Position numbers and translations under genes: made by a program. Below are positions 52,297 through 60,746 of a DNA stretch of 64,000 nt, one piece after another (position 1 is the stretch's first letter; each line of letters opens with the position of its first letter). This stretch comes from Paenibacillus harenae. Lineage in GTDB: Bacteria > Bacillota > Bacilli > Paenibacillales > Paenibacillaceae. The stretch covers positions 558,001 to 622,000 of the forward strand of contig NZ_JAUSST010000006.1 of NCBI RefSeq assembly GCF_030812415.1, written 5' to 3'. The notes beneath the pieces are model-generated. The model saw nothing but the letters and a program-made list of their open reading frames with translations. It had not been told where the DNA came from and ran no database searches.

Positions 52297-52338
52297 GGTC
52301 TCTCTAAACGCACTTAACGTGCGGGCGGGGAGACCTTT
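52297..52338 (+). promoter_or_regulatory. Attenuator-like hairpin in the ssu leader
   Basis: Outer stem GGTCTCTC / GGGAGACC (one G-U pair) enclosing CGCAC-ttaa-CGTGCG, followed by TTTGTCTGTTT. Upstream CCGG-atca-CCGG could compete. It resembles a terminator inside a 5' leader, but matches no riboswitch class I recognise (S-box core motifs absent). Confidence 0.4.
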
Positions 52339-52391
52339 GTCTGTTTATAACGATTGGATGAGGGTCGAAGCGACGAGAGGGGTTATGGACG

Positions 52392-53390
52392 ATGAAGAAG
52401 AAGTTGGGCGCATATTTGACTAATCGCAAAATTATGGCGACGGCATTGCTGGCGTTAACGCTGGCGCTGTCGGCATGCGGGAATAGCGGAGAGAAGGCTA
52501 ACGAAGGGTCAGCAGATAAGGAAACGAGAGATATTACGATCAAGATCGGCTTTCAGAAGTACGGGACGATTAACATTTTGAAGGCGGATGGGGCCCTTGA
52601 TAAGCGGCTGAGCGAGGAGCGCAACATTAAGATTGAATGGATAGAGTTCCCAGGCGGTCCTCAATTACTGGAGGCGCTGAACGTAGGCAGCCTCGATCTG
52701 GGACATACGGGAGAAGCGCCGCCGATATTCGCGCAGGCAGCTGGAGCGCCGCTCGTCTACTTGGCTCATGAACCGGCTAGTCCGCAGAGCGAGGGCATCA
52801 TTGTACCGAAAGGCTCGCCGATCAAGTCGGTAGCGGATCTGAAGGGCAAAACCGTCGTGCTGAACAAAGGATCGAACGTTCACTACTTGCTTGTGAAGCA
52901 GCTTGAGAAGGCTGGGGTCGATTACAAAGATATTGAAGTGAAGTTCCTGCCGCCGGCAGATGCGCGGGCAGCGTTCGAGAAGGGCAGCGTAGACGCATGG
53001 GTCATCTGGGACCCCTTCCTTGCTGCGGCACAGACGGCTACAGGCGGTACAATATTGGTTGACGGTACGGACGTCGTATCGAATCACGAGTTCTACCTTG
53101 CAACACGCGCGTTCGCAGAGAAATATCCGGATATCGTTGATATCCTCCTTGAGGAAGCGGACAAGATCGATGTTTGGTCGAAGGACCATCCACAGGAGCT
53201 GGCGGAGAAGCTGTCTCCTCAGCTTGGTATTGATGTAGAGTCGCTGCTGCTGGCGGCAGGACGTCGCAATTACGGTGTTCAACCGATTGACGAAGAGCTG
53301 ATTAAGGCGCAGCAAGCGATTGCCGACACATTCTTCAATCTGGAGCTGATTCCGAAGAAGCTCGATATTAACGATGCGATTCTTAAATAA
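52392..53390 (+). CDS. ssuA: Aliphatic sulfonate ABC transporter substrate-binding lipoprotein
   Basis: 332 residues. Signal peptide with lipobox LSA-Cys (ALLALTLALSACGNSGE). The fold is of the SsuA/TauA type: IKIGFQKYGTINILKADGAL, EWIEFPGGPQLLEALNVGSL, DLGHTGEAPPIFAQAAGAPL. Binds sulfonates outside the cell. First gene of ssuADCB. Confidence 0.93.
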   Translation: MKKKLGAYLTNRKIMATALLALTLALSACGNSGEKANEGSADKETRDITIKIGFQKYGTINILKADGALDKRLSEERNIKIEWIEFPGGPQLLEALNVGSLDLGHTGEAPPIFAQAAGAPLVYLAHEPASPQSEGIIVPKGSPIKSVADLKGKTVVLNKGSNVHYLLVKQLEKAGVDYKDIEVKFLPPADARAAFEKGSVDAWVIWDPFLAAAQTATGGTILVDGTDVVSNHEFYLATRAFAEKYPDIVDILLEEADKIDVWSKDHPQELAEKLSPQLGIDVESLLLAAGRRNYGVQPIDEELIKAQQAIADTFFNLELIPKKLDINDAILK

Positions 53391-53415
53391 TCCAATATAA
53401 AGGTAAGGGTGATTA

Positions 53416-54561
53416 ATGATGAATGTATTCTGGTTTATACCTACGCATGGAGATGGTCGCTATCTCGGCACGAGCCAAGGCGCGCGTGCCGTGGATGCCG
53501 ACTACATGCAGCAGGTCGCTGTTGCCGCAGATCGGCTTGGTTATGAAGGCGTATTGATTCCGACAGGCACTTCCTGCGAGGATCCTTGGATTGTGGCATC
53601 TTCGCTCGTACCGGCAACGAAACGGCTGAAGTTCCTCGTCGCGGTTCGTCCGGGCTTGATGTCGCCAACGCTGGCGGCTCGAATGGCGTCTTCGCTGGAT
53701 CGCATTTCCGGCGGCAGGCTGCTCATTAATGTGGTGGCTGGAGGCGACCCGGTCGAATTGGCTGGAGACGGTCTGTTCCTGGACCATACGGAGCGTTACC
53801 ATCTTACAAGCGAGTTTCTAGAAATATGGCGCAAAGAGCTGGCGGGCGAGCACGTCGATTATGATGGCAAGTATCTTCAAGTGAAGGGCGGTCATGTGCT
53901 CTATCCGCCTATTCAGCAACCCTATCCGCCGCTCTGGTTCGGCGGTTCTTCGGAGGTAGCGCAGCAGGTCGCGGCCGAACAAGTCGATGTCTACTTGACT
54001 TGGGGCGAGCCTCCTGCCGACGTGGCTGCCAAGATAGCCGAGATGAGGAAGCTTGCGGAGGCGCAAGGACGTAAGCTTCGCTTCGGCATCCGACTGCACG
54101 TCATCGTAAGGGAGACGGAGGAGGAAGCGTGGAGAGCGGCCGATAAGCTGATCCAGCATGTCGATGATGAGACGATAGCCGCGGCGCAGCGTATCTTCAG
54201 CCGCTTCGACTCGGTTGGCCAGAAGCGAATGGCGAAGCTGCATGAGGGCAGCCGTGATCAATTGGAGATTAGCCCGAATCTTTGGTCGGGAATCGGACTT
54301 GTCCGCGGCGGAGCGGGTACTGCGCTCGTAGGCAGCCCGGAGATTGTCGCAGAGCGGATGCGGGAGTATGAAGCACTCGGGATCGAGACCTTTATTTTCT
54401 CCGGGTATCCGCATCTGGAGGAAGCTTATCGTGTCGCGGAGCTGCTGTTCCCGTTGTTGTCACTGGACCAGAAGCCATTATCGGGCCCGACCTCCATTAG
54501 TCCGTTCGGAGAAATCATTGCGAACGTCGCCAAGCCTACCCCTAGAGCTTCGGCTCATTAA
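53416..54561 (+). CDS. ssuD: FMNH2-dependent alkanesulfonate monooxygenase
   Basis: 381-residue luciferase-like enzyme that releases sulfite from alkanesulfonates. Very close to the Escherichia coli SsuD pattern throughout: FWFIPTHGDGRYLGTSQGAR, GYEGVLIPTGTSCEDPWIVA, DGLFLDHTERYHLTSEF, DLYLTWGEPP-type stretch, GIRLHVIVRETEEEAW and LRGGAGTALVGSPE-like motif. No reductase (SsuE) gene is present, so reduced flavin must come from elsewhere. Confidence 0.95.
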   Translation: MMNVFWFIPTHGDGRYLGTSQGARAVDADYMQQVAVAADRLGYEGVLIPTGTSCEDPWIVASSLVPATKRLKFLVAVRPGLMSPTLAARMASSLDRISGGRLLINVVAGGDPVELAGDGLFLDHTERYHLTSEFLEIWRKELAGEHVDYDGKYLQVKGGHVLYPPIQQPYPPLWFGGSSEVAQQVAAEQVDVYLTWGEPPADVAAKIAEMRKLAEAQGRKLRFGIRLHVIVRETEEEAWRAADKLIQHVDDETIAAAQRIFSRFDSVGQKRMAKLHEGSRDQLEISPNLWSGIGLVRGGAGTALVGSPEIVAERMREYEALGIETFIFSGYPHLEEAYRVAELLFPLLSLDQKPLSGPTSISPFGEIIANVAKPTPRASAH

Positions 54562-54574
54562 TGGAGAGGAAGAT

Positions 54575-55378
54575 ATGAACCGATCCTTTCGCAAGTTCAC
54601 AACAGTAGCACTGCCGTGGTATATTCCCGTATTTATTCTAGTGGTATGGCAAGTGTTGGGCAGTACGGGCATCATCTCCTCGCGGACCTTGCCGTCGCCG
54701 GATCAAGTCGTCAGAGCCGCGGTCTCGCTGCTTGCTAATGGAGAGCTGATTGAGGCACTCGCCGTTAGCACTTGGAGAGCCGCGATTGGATTCGCAATTG
54801 GCGCAGGCATAGGGTTCGTGCTTGGATTGTTGAATGGGGTTATTGGACTATCCGATAAGCTGACCGATTCGACACTGCAGATGATTCGGAATGTTCCTCA
54901 TTTGGCGATGATTCCGCTCGTCATTGCTTGGTTCGGGATCGGAGAAGCGGCGAAAATATTTCTTGTCGCACTCGGCGTTATGTTCCCGATTTACTTGAAT
55001 ACGCTGCATGGAATCAGGTCCGTTGACGCAGGCCTCATTGAGATGGGCAATGTGTACGGGCTGAACCGATGGCAGTTGTACCGCCGCATCATCCTTCCGG
55101 GGGCGATGCCTTCGATTCTCGTCGGAGTGCGCTTCGCTCTTGGCATTATGTGGCTGACTTTGATTGTATCCGAGACGATTGCAGCTGACTCCGGGATCGG
55201 TTATATGGCTATGAATGCACGGGAGTTTTTCCAACTGGATGTCGTCGTTCTTGCTATTATCTTATACGCGTTGCTCGGCAAGCTGTCGGATCTAACGGCC
55301 AAATGGCTGGAAAGGAGGTGGCTGCAATGGCATCCCCACTTCGCCAAAGCAGTGCCGCAGTCGAAGAGTTCGAGCTAG
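54575..55378 (+). CDS. ssuC: Sulfonate ABC transporter permease
   Basis: 267 residues with six membrane segments. The frame extends upstream inside ssuD to 54344, but the ATG at 54575 follows GGAGAGGAAG and begins MNRSFRKFTTVALPWYIPVF. Family stretch SLIEMGNVYGLNRWQLYRRI is the EAA loop. The 3' end overlaps ssuB by 52 bases. Confidence 0.92.
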   Translation: MNRSFRKFTTVALPWYIPVFILVVWQVLGSTGIISSRTLPSPDQVVRAAVSLLANGELIEALAVSTWRAAIGFAIGAGIGFVLGLLNGVIGLSDKLTDSTLQMIRNVPHLAMIPLVIAWFGIGEAAKIFLVALGVMFPIYLNTLHGIRSVDAGLIEMGNVYGLNRWQLYRRIILPGAMPSILVGVRFALGIMWLTLIVSETIAADSGIGYMAMNAREFFQLDVVVLAIILYALLGKLSDLTAKWLERRWLQWHPHFAKAVPQSKSSS

Positions 55379-56193
55379 GACCAGGGCCGGCGCGACAAAG
55401 TGTTCTTAAAGAAGAAGCGTCAGCTCGCGGCGTATCGATCAAGCTAGACGGGGTATCCAAACGTTTCGGCGAGAAGACGGTATTAAATGACCTTAATCTA
55501 TCGATCGAGCCAGGCAAGTTCATCGCTATCGTAGGCCGAAGCGGCTGCGGCAAAAGTACGCTGCTCCGGCTGCTCGCCGGGCTCGATGGGATATCCTCCG
55601 GCTCGCTGACGAGGCAGGATCAGCCGATCGCGGGCATTAATCAGGATACTCGCTTTATGTTTCAAGATGCGAGATTGTTACCCTGGCAGACCGTACTGGA
55701 AAATGTGAAGATCGGACTGACCGTCGATAAGTCGGCTGAAGCAGAACGGAAGGCGTATGCCGCGCTCCAATTAGTTGGGCTTGCCGACAGGGCGAAGGAG
55801 TGGCCTTCGGTACTATCGGGCGGACAGCGTCAGCGCGTAGCGCTTGCTAGAGCTCTTGTGGGCCATCCGCATTTATTGCTGTTCGACGAGCCGTTAGGAG
55901 CGCTGGACGCAGTAACCCGTATTGATATGCAGCGGCTCATCGAACGGTTATGGCAGACGCGCGGCTTCACGGCGGTTCTCGTCACGCATGATGTCAGCGA
56001 AGCGGTTGCTTTGGCGGACCGGGTCATCCTAATCGATGAAGGGCGGGCAGCGCTCGATATTCCGATCACGCTTGCCCGTCCGCGCGTGAAGGACAGCGGG
56101 TTCGCTCACTTCGAGAAGCTGATTCTGGACCGCTTGCTTACGCCGGCGGAACAGTCAGGCACGAGCCTTGACGAGCTTGATTTTGACATTTAA
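55327..56193 (+). CDS. ssuB: Sulfonate ABC transporter ATP-binding protein
   Basis: 288 residues. Walker A GRSGCGKST, signature LSGGQRQRVALARAL, Walker B HLLLFDEPLGALD, then VLVTHDVSEAVALADRVILI. The ATG at 55327 follows AAAGGAGGTG with eight-base spacing inside the ssuC coding end, so it is preferred over 55303. Powers import through SsuC. Confidence 0.93.
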   Translation: MASPLRQSSAAVEEFELGPGPARQSVLKEEASARGVSIKLDGVSKRFGEKTVLNDLNLSIEPGKFIAIVGRSGCGKSTLLRLLAGLDGISSGSLTRQDQPIAGINQDTRFMFQDARLLPWQTVLENVKIGLTVDKSAEAERKAYAALQLVGLADRAKEWPSVLSGGQRQRVALARALVGHPHLLLFDEPLGALDAVTRIDMQRLIERLWQTRGFTAVLVTHDVSEAVALADRVILIDEGRAALDIPITLARPRVKDSGFAHFEKLILDRLLTPAEQSGTSLDELDFDI

Positions 56194-56209
56194 TCATGTA
56201 TAAATTAGG

Positions 56210-56256
56210 AGATTGCAGAGGGCTGCCAAATGGCAGGCAACTGCAATCTTCTTTTG
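56210..56256 (+). terminator. Terminator of the ssu operon
   Basis: AGATTGCAG ... CTGCAATCT with inner GCTGCC-aaa-TGGCAGGC, then CTTTTG. Confidence 0.85.
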
Positions 56257-56339
56257 CGTTTGGGGACGTAGGATTGATAGTGCATCATCCTTCATTATCC
56301 AGTATTATGAAGAAGAATTGCGGAAACTTGTTTGTTCGA

Positions 56340-56366
56340 TGTCGATTATAGGAAATTCTGATCGTC
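56340..56366 (+). promoter_or_regulatory. ECF42-type promoter upstream of the DGPF gene
   Basis: TGTCGA (56340-56345), 17 bases, CGTC (56363-56366). The same pair with the same spacing occurs at 58150. The reported ECF42 motif is TGTCGA in the -35 and CG(A/T)C in the -10. Confidence 0.75.
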
Positions 56367-56427
56367 GTCTATATGAAGGCTGAACGAGCAGTGAAGTCTT
56401 ACATTTATAACGAGGGTAGGTCATGTG

Positions 56428-56859
56428 ATGCGATTTATGATGATCGTTAAAGGAACCAAGGATTCGGAGGCAGGGACAATGCCTAACCGGGAGCTGATCG
56501 AGGCCATGCAGCGCTATAACGAGGAGCTGGTCAAAGCCGGCGTGCTGCTTGCGGCAGATGGGCTCCATGCGAGCTCCGGGGGCATTCGCATCTCGTATCC
56601 GGAGCCGGGCGGCAAGCCGAAAGTAACGGACGGACCGTTCACGGAAGCGAAGGAAATCATTGCGGGTTATACGCTGATCGAGGTGAAGTCGAAGGAGGAA
56701 GCGATCGAATGGGCGCTTCGCATGCCGGATCCTCACGGCTTCGGTGAAGGTCAGATCGAGCTTAGACAGGTGATTGACCTGCATGATTTGATGGAAGATC
56801 CGGAAACGCTGGCCAAGGAGATTGCGCTTCGCGAGCAGCTTGAGAGGTCTAAACCATAA
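56428..56859 (+). CDS. YCII-related DGPF-domain protein
   Basis: 143 residues, ferredoxin-like YCII fold with the family hallmark KVTDGPFTEAKEIIAGYTLI near residue 70. Such genes accompany ECF42 sigma factors and are their main known targets; biochemical function is unknown. A GTG at 56425 is also in frame. The stop overlaps the sigma factor start by one base. Confidence 0.9.
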   Translation: MRFMMIVKGTKDSEAGTMPNRELIEAMQRYNEELVKAGVLLAADGLHASSGGIRISYPEPGGKPKVTDGPFTEAKEIIAGYTLIEVKSKEEAIEWALRMPDPHGFGEGQIELRQVIDLHDLMEDPETLAKEIALREQLERSKP

Positions 56860-58124
56860 TGACCGATTCGTTGGCGGGGCGTACGATAGACGCCATCTGG
56901 CGCATCGAATCGGCGAGGTTGATCGCCGGATTAGCGCGGATGGTCCGCGATGTCGGCCTCGCCGAGGATTTGGCTCAGGATGCGCTTGTGATCGCGCTGG
57001 AGAAGTGGCCGGAGACGGGAATTCCCGATAATCCGGGCGCGTGGCTGATGACGACGGCGAAGCGTCGCGCGATCGATCTGCTGCGCAGAAACAAGCTGCG
57101 CGACCAGAAGTATGAAGAGATGGCTCGCGGGAGCGAATTGTATACGGAGGATGAAGTGGACAGAGCCGTGGACGGAGAGGTCGGCGACGATCTCCTCCGT
57201 CTCATATTTACTTCCTGTCATCCTGTATTGTCGCGCGATGCGAGGGTAGCGCTGACGCTGCGATTGCTCGGCGGGCTTACAACCGATGAGATTGCGCGCG
57301 CATTCCTCGTTCCGGAGTCTACGGTTGCGCAGCGGATCGTTCGCGCGAAGAAAACGCTGAGCGCAGAACGGGTCGGCTTCGAAGCCCCATCGGGCGAAGC
57401 GCTTAAGGGGCGTCTATCGGCGGTGTTGGAAGTGATCTACTTAATGTTCAATGAAGGCTATTCGGCGACATCGGGAGGCGAATGGCTGCGCCCGACGTTA
57501 TGTCGGGAGGCGCTCAGGCTTGGGCGTATTCTTGCCGAGATTGCTCCGGCCGAGTCGGAGGTGCACGGGCTTGTTGCTCTGATGGAGCTTCAATCCTCGC
57601 GATTCAGAACCCGCGTAGGCGCAAACGGCGAGCCTATCCTTCTAATGGATCAGAACCGCGGTTTGTGGGATCATCTGCTCATTCGCCGCGGCTTAGCTGC
57701 GTTGGAGCGTGCTCGGGCGCTAGGAGGACCGCTTGGTCCGTATGCGCTGCAAGCTTCGATCTCAGCCTGCCATGCCCAGGCAACGGTCGCCGCAAGCACC
57801 GACTGGGTACGAATTGCCGCCCTATACGAAGCGTTGTCGCGCGTCCAACCGTCGGCGATCGTGGAGCTGAACCGGGCTGTAGCGATCGCCATGGCTTTCG
57901 GCCCTGCGTTTGGATTGCAGCTTGTCGAGGAGCTTGCCTCGGAGCCAGCTCTCGCAAACTATTATTTGTTGCCGAGCGTAAGGGGCGATTTGCTCGTTAA
58001 GCTGGGACGAGCCGCCGAGGCGCGCGAGCAATTCGAACTGGCAGCAGCACTAACGCGCAACGAGCGAGAACGCGAGCTGCTGCTGAAACGTGCGGCTGAA
58101 TGCGATCTAACCGAACTGAAATAG
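56859..58124 (+). CDS. ECF42-type RNA polymerase sigma factor with C-terminal extension
   Basis: 421 residues, much longer than ordinary ECF factors. Sigma region 2 near residues 20-80 (DVGLAEDLAQDALVIALEKW, then GAWLMTTAKRRAIDLLRRNK), region 4 near 120-170 (LTLRLLGGLTTDEIARAFLV, then PESTVAQRIVRAKKTLS). The C-terminal ~240 residues (FNEGYSATSGGEWLRPTLCR ... GLWDHLLIRRGLAALERA) form the TPR-like extension of ECF42 members, which act without an anti-sigma factor. Linked to the DGPF gene, the classic pairing. Confidence 0.93.
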   Translation: MTDSLAGRTIDAIWRIESARLIAGLARMVRDVGLAEDLAQDALVIALEKWPETGIPDNPGAWLMTTAKRRAIDLLRRNKLRDQKYEEMARGSELYTEDEVDRAVDGEVGDDLLRLIFTSCHPVLSRDARVALTLRLLGGLTTDEIARAFLVPESTVAQRIVRAKKTLSAERVGFEAPSGEALKGRLSAVLEVIYLMFNEGYSATSGGEWLRPTLCREALRLGRILAEIAPAESEVHGLVALMELQSSRFRTRVGANGEPILLMDQNRGLWDHLLIRRGLAALERARALGGPLGPYALQASISACHAQATVAASTDWVRIAALYEALSRVQPSAIVELNRAVAIAMAFGPAFGLQLVEELASEPALANYYLLPSVRGDLLVKLGRAAEAREQFELAAALTRNERERELLLKRAAECDLTELK

Positions 58125-58149
58125 AAATATTGAATTTTTTTCTGAGGCA

Positions 58150-58176
58150 TGTCGATTTCATTTCTCTTTATTCGTC
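58150..58176 (+). promoter_or_regulatory. ECF42-type promoter upstream of the VOC gene
   Basis: TGTCGA (58150-58155), 17 bases, CGTC (58173-58176). Matches the promoter at 56340 in both boxes and spacing; shared flanks read TGTCGATT and CGTCGTC. Confidence 0.75.
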
Positions 58177-58224
58177 GTCATAGTAGAAAGCGGATTTTCA
58201 ACTAAAACGAAGAGAGAAAGGTTG

Positions 58225-58635
58225 ATGAAAAAAATGAACGTTCAACTAACCCCTTAATTAATGTCGGAGGATGCAAGAGCGCAAGCGGAGTTCTATAAGC
58301 AATCGCTAGGAGGAGGGATTGCATCCGTCATGACGCATGAGCATACTCCCGGCATTCCGGAGGCGTTCAAGGACAAAGTTATGCATTTGGCGATGACGGT
58401 TGCAGGCGGCAACACGCTGTTCATGTCCGATTCCTTCGAGCCGGTGGCGGGCAACAGAAGCTTGAACCTATCGCTTGGCTTCGAGAGCGAGGACGAAGCA
58501 AGGAACGCTTTTGCGGGTCTGAGTGAGGGTGGAGTAGTGAATTATCCTTTGGAGAAGCAGCCATGGGGTGCTTCATACGGAGAATTGCAGGATAAATTCG
58601 GCGTAACCTGGATGATTGTGCACGAGACGAAGTAA
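58225..58635 (+). pseudogene. VOC-superfamily PhnB-like protein with early stop codon
   Basis: From the ATG at 58225 (site GAGAGAAAGG) the frame reads MKKMNVQLTP, then TAA at 58255-58257, then LMSEDARAQAEFYKQSLGGG. PhnB-like proteins have Tyr at this position (xxNPYLxxxGxAxEAxxFY), so the TAA is probably a one-base change from TAT or TAC. The rest, to 58635, is intact (FKDKVMHLAMTVAGGNTLFM, WGASYGELQDKFGVTWMIVH). ATG at 58261 could restart translation (124 residues), but no ribosome site precedes it and the first beta strand would be lost. Confidence 0.75.
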
Positions 58636-58670
58636 GCTTGGTTATGACGATAACGGAGGAGAATGAAGAA

Positions 58671-59012
58671 ATGAATCAAGAAGTGACGGATTTTATTGAA
58701 GCATTGCCGGAGTCGTGGCACGCTGAGCTAAGCCAAGCTTTGCGTGAAATCGTTCATCGCGCCATCCCGGATGTTCAGGAGCGCATACAGTACAAGAAGC
58801 CCCATTTTCTCAAAAACGGCAAGTACGCTGCGGTTATCTCGACATCTAAGGATGCGGTGAGTTTTGTTATTTTCAATACCTCCGGCCTTACGATGCCGGA
58901 CGAGCTATTCGAAGGTCCGCCTGAGCGCAAGACGATTAAGCTAAAGCGCGGCCAGTCCGCTGATGCTGACTTGTTGATCCCGCTCATAAGAGAAGCGTCT
59001 GCAACTTTATAG
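58671..59012 (+). CDS. DUF1801 (YdhG-like) protein
   Basis: 113 residues of the DUF1801 fold. TDFIEALPESWHAELSQALR, VQERIQYKKPHFLKNGKYAA and ELFEGPPERKTIKLKRG are family-like. ATG at 58671 follows GGAGGAG by nine bases; an upstream frame from 58638 lacks support. It lies 35 bases after the VOC gene, so it may belong to the same ECF42-driven unit. Function unknown. Confidence 0.85.
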   Translation: MNQEVTDFIEALPESWHAELSQALREIVHRAIPDVQERIQYKKPHFLKNGKYAAVISTSKDAVSFVIFNTSGLTMPDELFEGPPERKTIKLKRGQSADADLLIPLIREASATL

Positions 59013-59017
59013 AATTG

Positions 59018-59336
59018 AAAGGGGTCTGTCCCAAAAGCCGATGGCTTAGGGACGGCCCCTTTGTGCTTGCACAGCCAACCTCTTGCTGCTATGTTGGATT
59101 TTTCGCAGTAACTTTGAGTGTTTGACGGGATTTTAAGTGCAAAACAGAGGTCTATGTTGCGAAATCCAATATAGCTCTCGTTATGGCGCGAGACAGCCTA
59201 AAGTTACTGCAATGATCCAGTATGGCCACTTCGCAATTTCCATGCCATGAACGACCCCTTCGCCCAACACTTTTGAGACAGCCTTTATTTTTTGTATCGG
59301 CGGTTATAAGCTTTTGCAGCGATGAAGGCTCCCGAA
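59018..59336. repeat. Dispersed terminator repeat, copy 1, and neighbouring related fragments
   Basis: Hairpin 59018-59062 (AAAGGGG-tct-GTCCC ... GGGAC-GGCCCCTTT with inner AAAAGCCGATGGCTTAG) followed to about 59118 by GCTGCTATGTTGGATTTTTC and GCAGTAACTTTGAG. This ~100-base block is the reverse complement of 43480-43596 with few changes. A second, inverted fragment (AAAGTTACTGCAATGATCCA near 59200) and GAGACAGCC (59276) follow. No gene is seen in the 324-base gap. Confidence 0.75.
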
Positions 59337-60746
59337 TTACTCGGATAGCTCGCGAATGATTTCTTGTTCGGATTGGTTTGCAATCCGGAATCCAAGAGAA
59401 GCGTATAGATGGGCTGCCCGCTCATTGCCCGTTCGGTGTCCGAGAAAGATGCTGCCGCAGCTATGCCTCTCTCTCATATATTGGATGAGTTCGATCATGC
59501 CGGCTTTCCCGAAGCGCTTATTCTGGTATCTATGATCGATCATATAAGCCATAATCCAATAAGCGCCATCGGCTTGATCAACGGCATAAACGGTAAAGCC
59601 AATTAATTGTTCGCCTGCATAAATTGCTAGCGGAGTGAATCCGCAATACGCGGATTCTGCAAGCCAATAGACGGCCGGGACGGGGAAGACGTTCTTCTGC
59701 TCATCCGTCACTTCAAGCAAGGTGCATTCATGCCAATTGTCATGATCAATCGGCGCGAGTCTGACTGCTGGGCAATGCCGCTCGCGAATTTGATCGCAGA
59801 TCCGCAACAGCTTATCTCTAAGCGTGATGGCCCATTCGGGCGATTGTGTTTCGTCCATTCCCTCGACGCTGCGCAGCAATCTGGCAAATGTATAGAGATC
59901 GGCGAACTTTCGGAAGAGGGGGATTCGATCTATATAAAATTCATCTAGCGGCTTGATTGATCTGTATCCAGCAAGAAACTGCTGGACTTGTCGCATTGCT
60001 TCTTCGCTGCCTTCCTGGCCAAGCAGATCGGATATAGCCGAAGTCACATCCATTATGAACCAGTGAACCATCGCATCGTCGAAATCAATGGCGTAAAATT
60101 GCGCTTCCTCCGCCGAATAGAACATATTGTCGGTCTCGAAATCATAGTGAATAAGGCCGGTAAGTCCCTCGCCGCCCGGCAGCGCTTGAAGCTCTTTCCG
60201 CAAGAGTGAAAGTTCATGACTAAGAACGGTTTCTTTAGGGTAACGCTGCAAGACTGACGAGATGAATGTTAGCGCATCCTCCCAGCTTTTGCGCGACGGC
60301 GTTTCCGGACGATATTTTTCGGATAGATGGTGCAGCGACGCTAGCGCCTTGCCCCAGCTAGTCAGGTGGCCGTCGGACATTTGCTCAAGAGGAATATGCG
60401 AGCCTTTGGCCTGTTCGAAGACCGTTCCGAAATAACGTCCCTGCTCGGTCTCAATGGTCTCCATCCATTGCCCATTCCTGGAACGAACAGGCACCGCGGC
60501 CGGAAAGCCTTCGCCGATCAAATAAAGGATGAAATCAAGCTCGGCTTCAATCTGCTGGGTTGTGTTATCTTCCTCGTGGATGTAGCGGAGAAAATATCGT
60601 GCTCCGTCTCGCTCGAACGTGTAAACAAAATTGCTGCTTGCTCTCCAAAACTTCAACGTACCTGCATCATGCTCCCATAATTGAAGCAATAGCTTGGATG
60701 GGATAGAACTCACCGTACCCCGAATCATATTGTTTAAATGCATCAT
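59337..60746 (-). CDS. Fusion of aminoglycoside-phosphotransferase-like kinase and GNAT acetyltransferase
   Basis: 469 residues. N-terminal APH-like kinase (about 1-315): catalytic loop LIHYDFETDNMFY near 200 and metal-binding YAIDFDDAMVHWF near 219 (the Hx D x4 N ... DFDD pattern). C-terminal GNAT (about 325-469): VRLAPIDHDNWHECTLLEVT, then MAYMIDHRYQNKRFGKAGMI (acetyl-CoA loop) and FLGHRTGNERAAHLYASLGF. Two transferase activities on one chain recall AAC(6')-APH(2'') enzymes but in the opposite order. Substrate unknown; resistance is only one possibility, and similar kinases act on sugars or amines. Confidence 0.85.
   Translation of the reverse strand: MMHLNNMIRGTVSSIPSKLLLQLWEHDAGTLKFWRASSNFVYTFERDGARYFLRYIHEEDNTTQQIEAELDFILYLIGEGFPAAVPVRSRNGQWMETIETEQGRYFGTVFEQAKGSHIPLEQMSDGHLTSWGKALASLHHLSEKYRPETPSRKSWEDALTFISSVLQRYPKETVLSHELSLLRKELQALPGGEGLTGLIHYDFETDNMFYSAEEAQFYAIDFDDAMVHWFIMDVTSAISDLLGQEGSEEAMRQVQQFLAGYRSIKPLDEFYIDRIPLFRKFADLYTFARLLRSVEGMDETQSPEWAITLRDKLLRICDQIRERHCPAVRLAPIDHDNWHECTLLEVTDEQKNVFPVPAVYWLAESAYCGFTPLAIYAGEQLIGFTVYAVDQADGAYWIMAYMIDHRYQNKRFGKAGMIELIQYMRERHSCGSIFLGHRTGNERAAHLYASLGFRIANQSEQEIIRELSE

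Noticed and set aside
52235..52391. S-box (SAM) or guanidine riboswitch before ssuA
   Set aside because: The conserved core blocks of these classes are absent; only a generic hairpin can be supported.
52190..52423. 77-codon frame upstream of ssuA as a leader protein
   Set aside because: It begins before the predicted transcription start and has no ribosome site.
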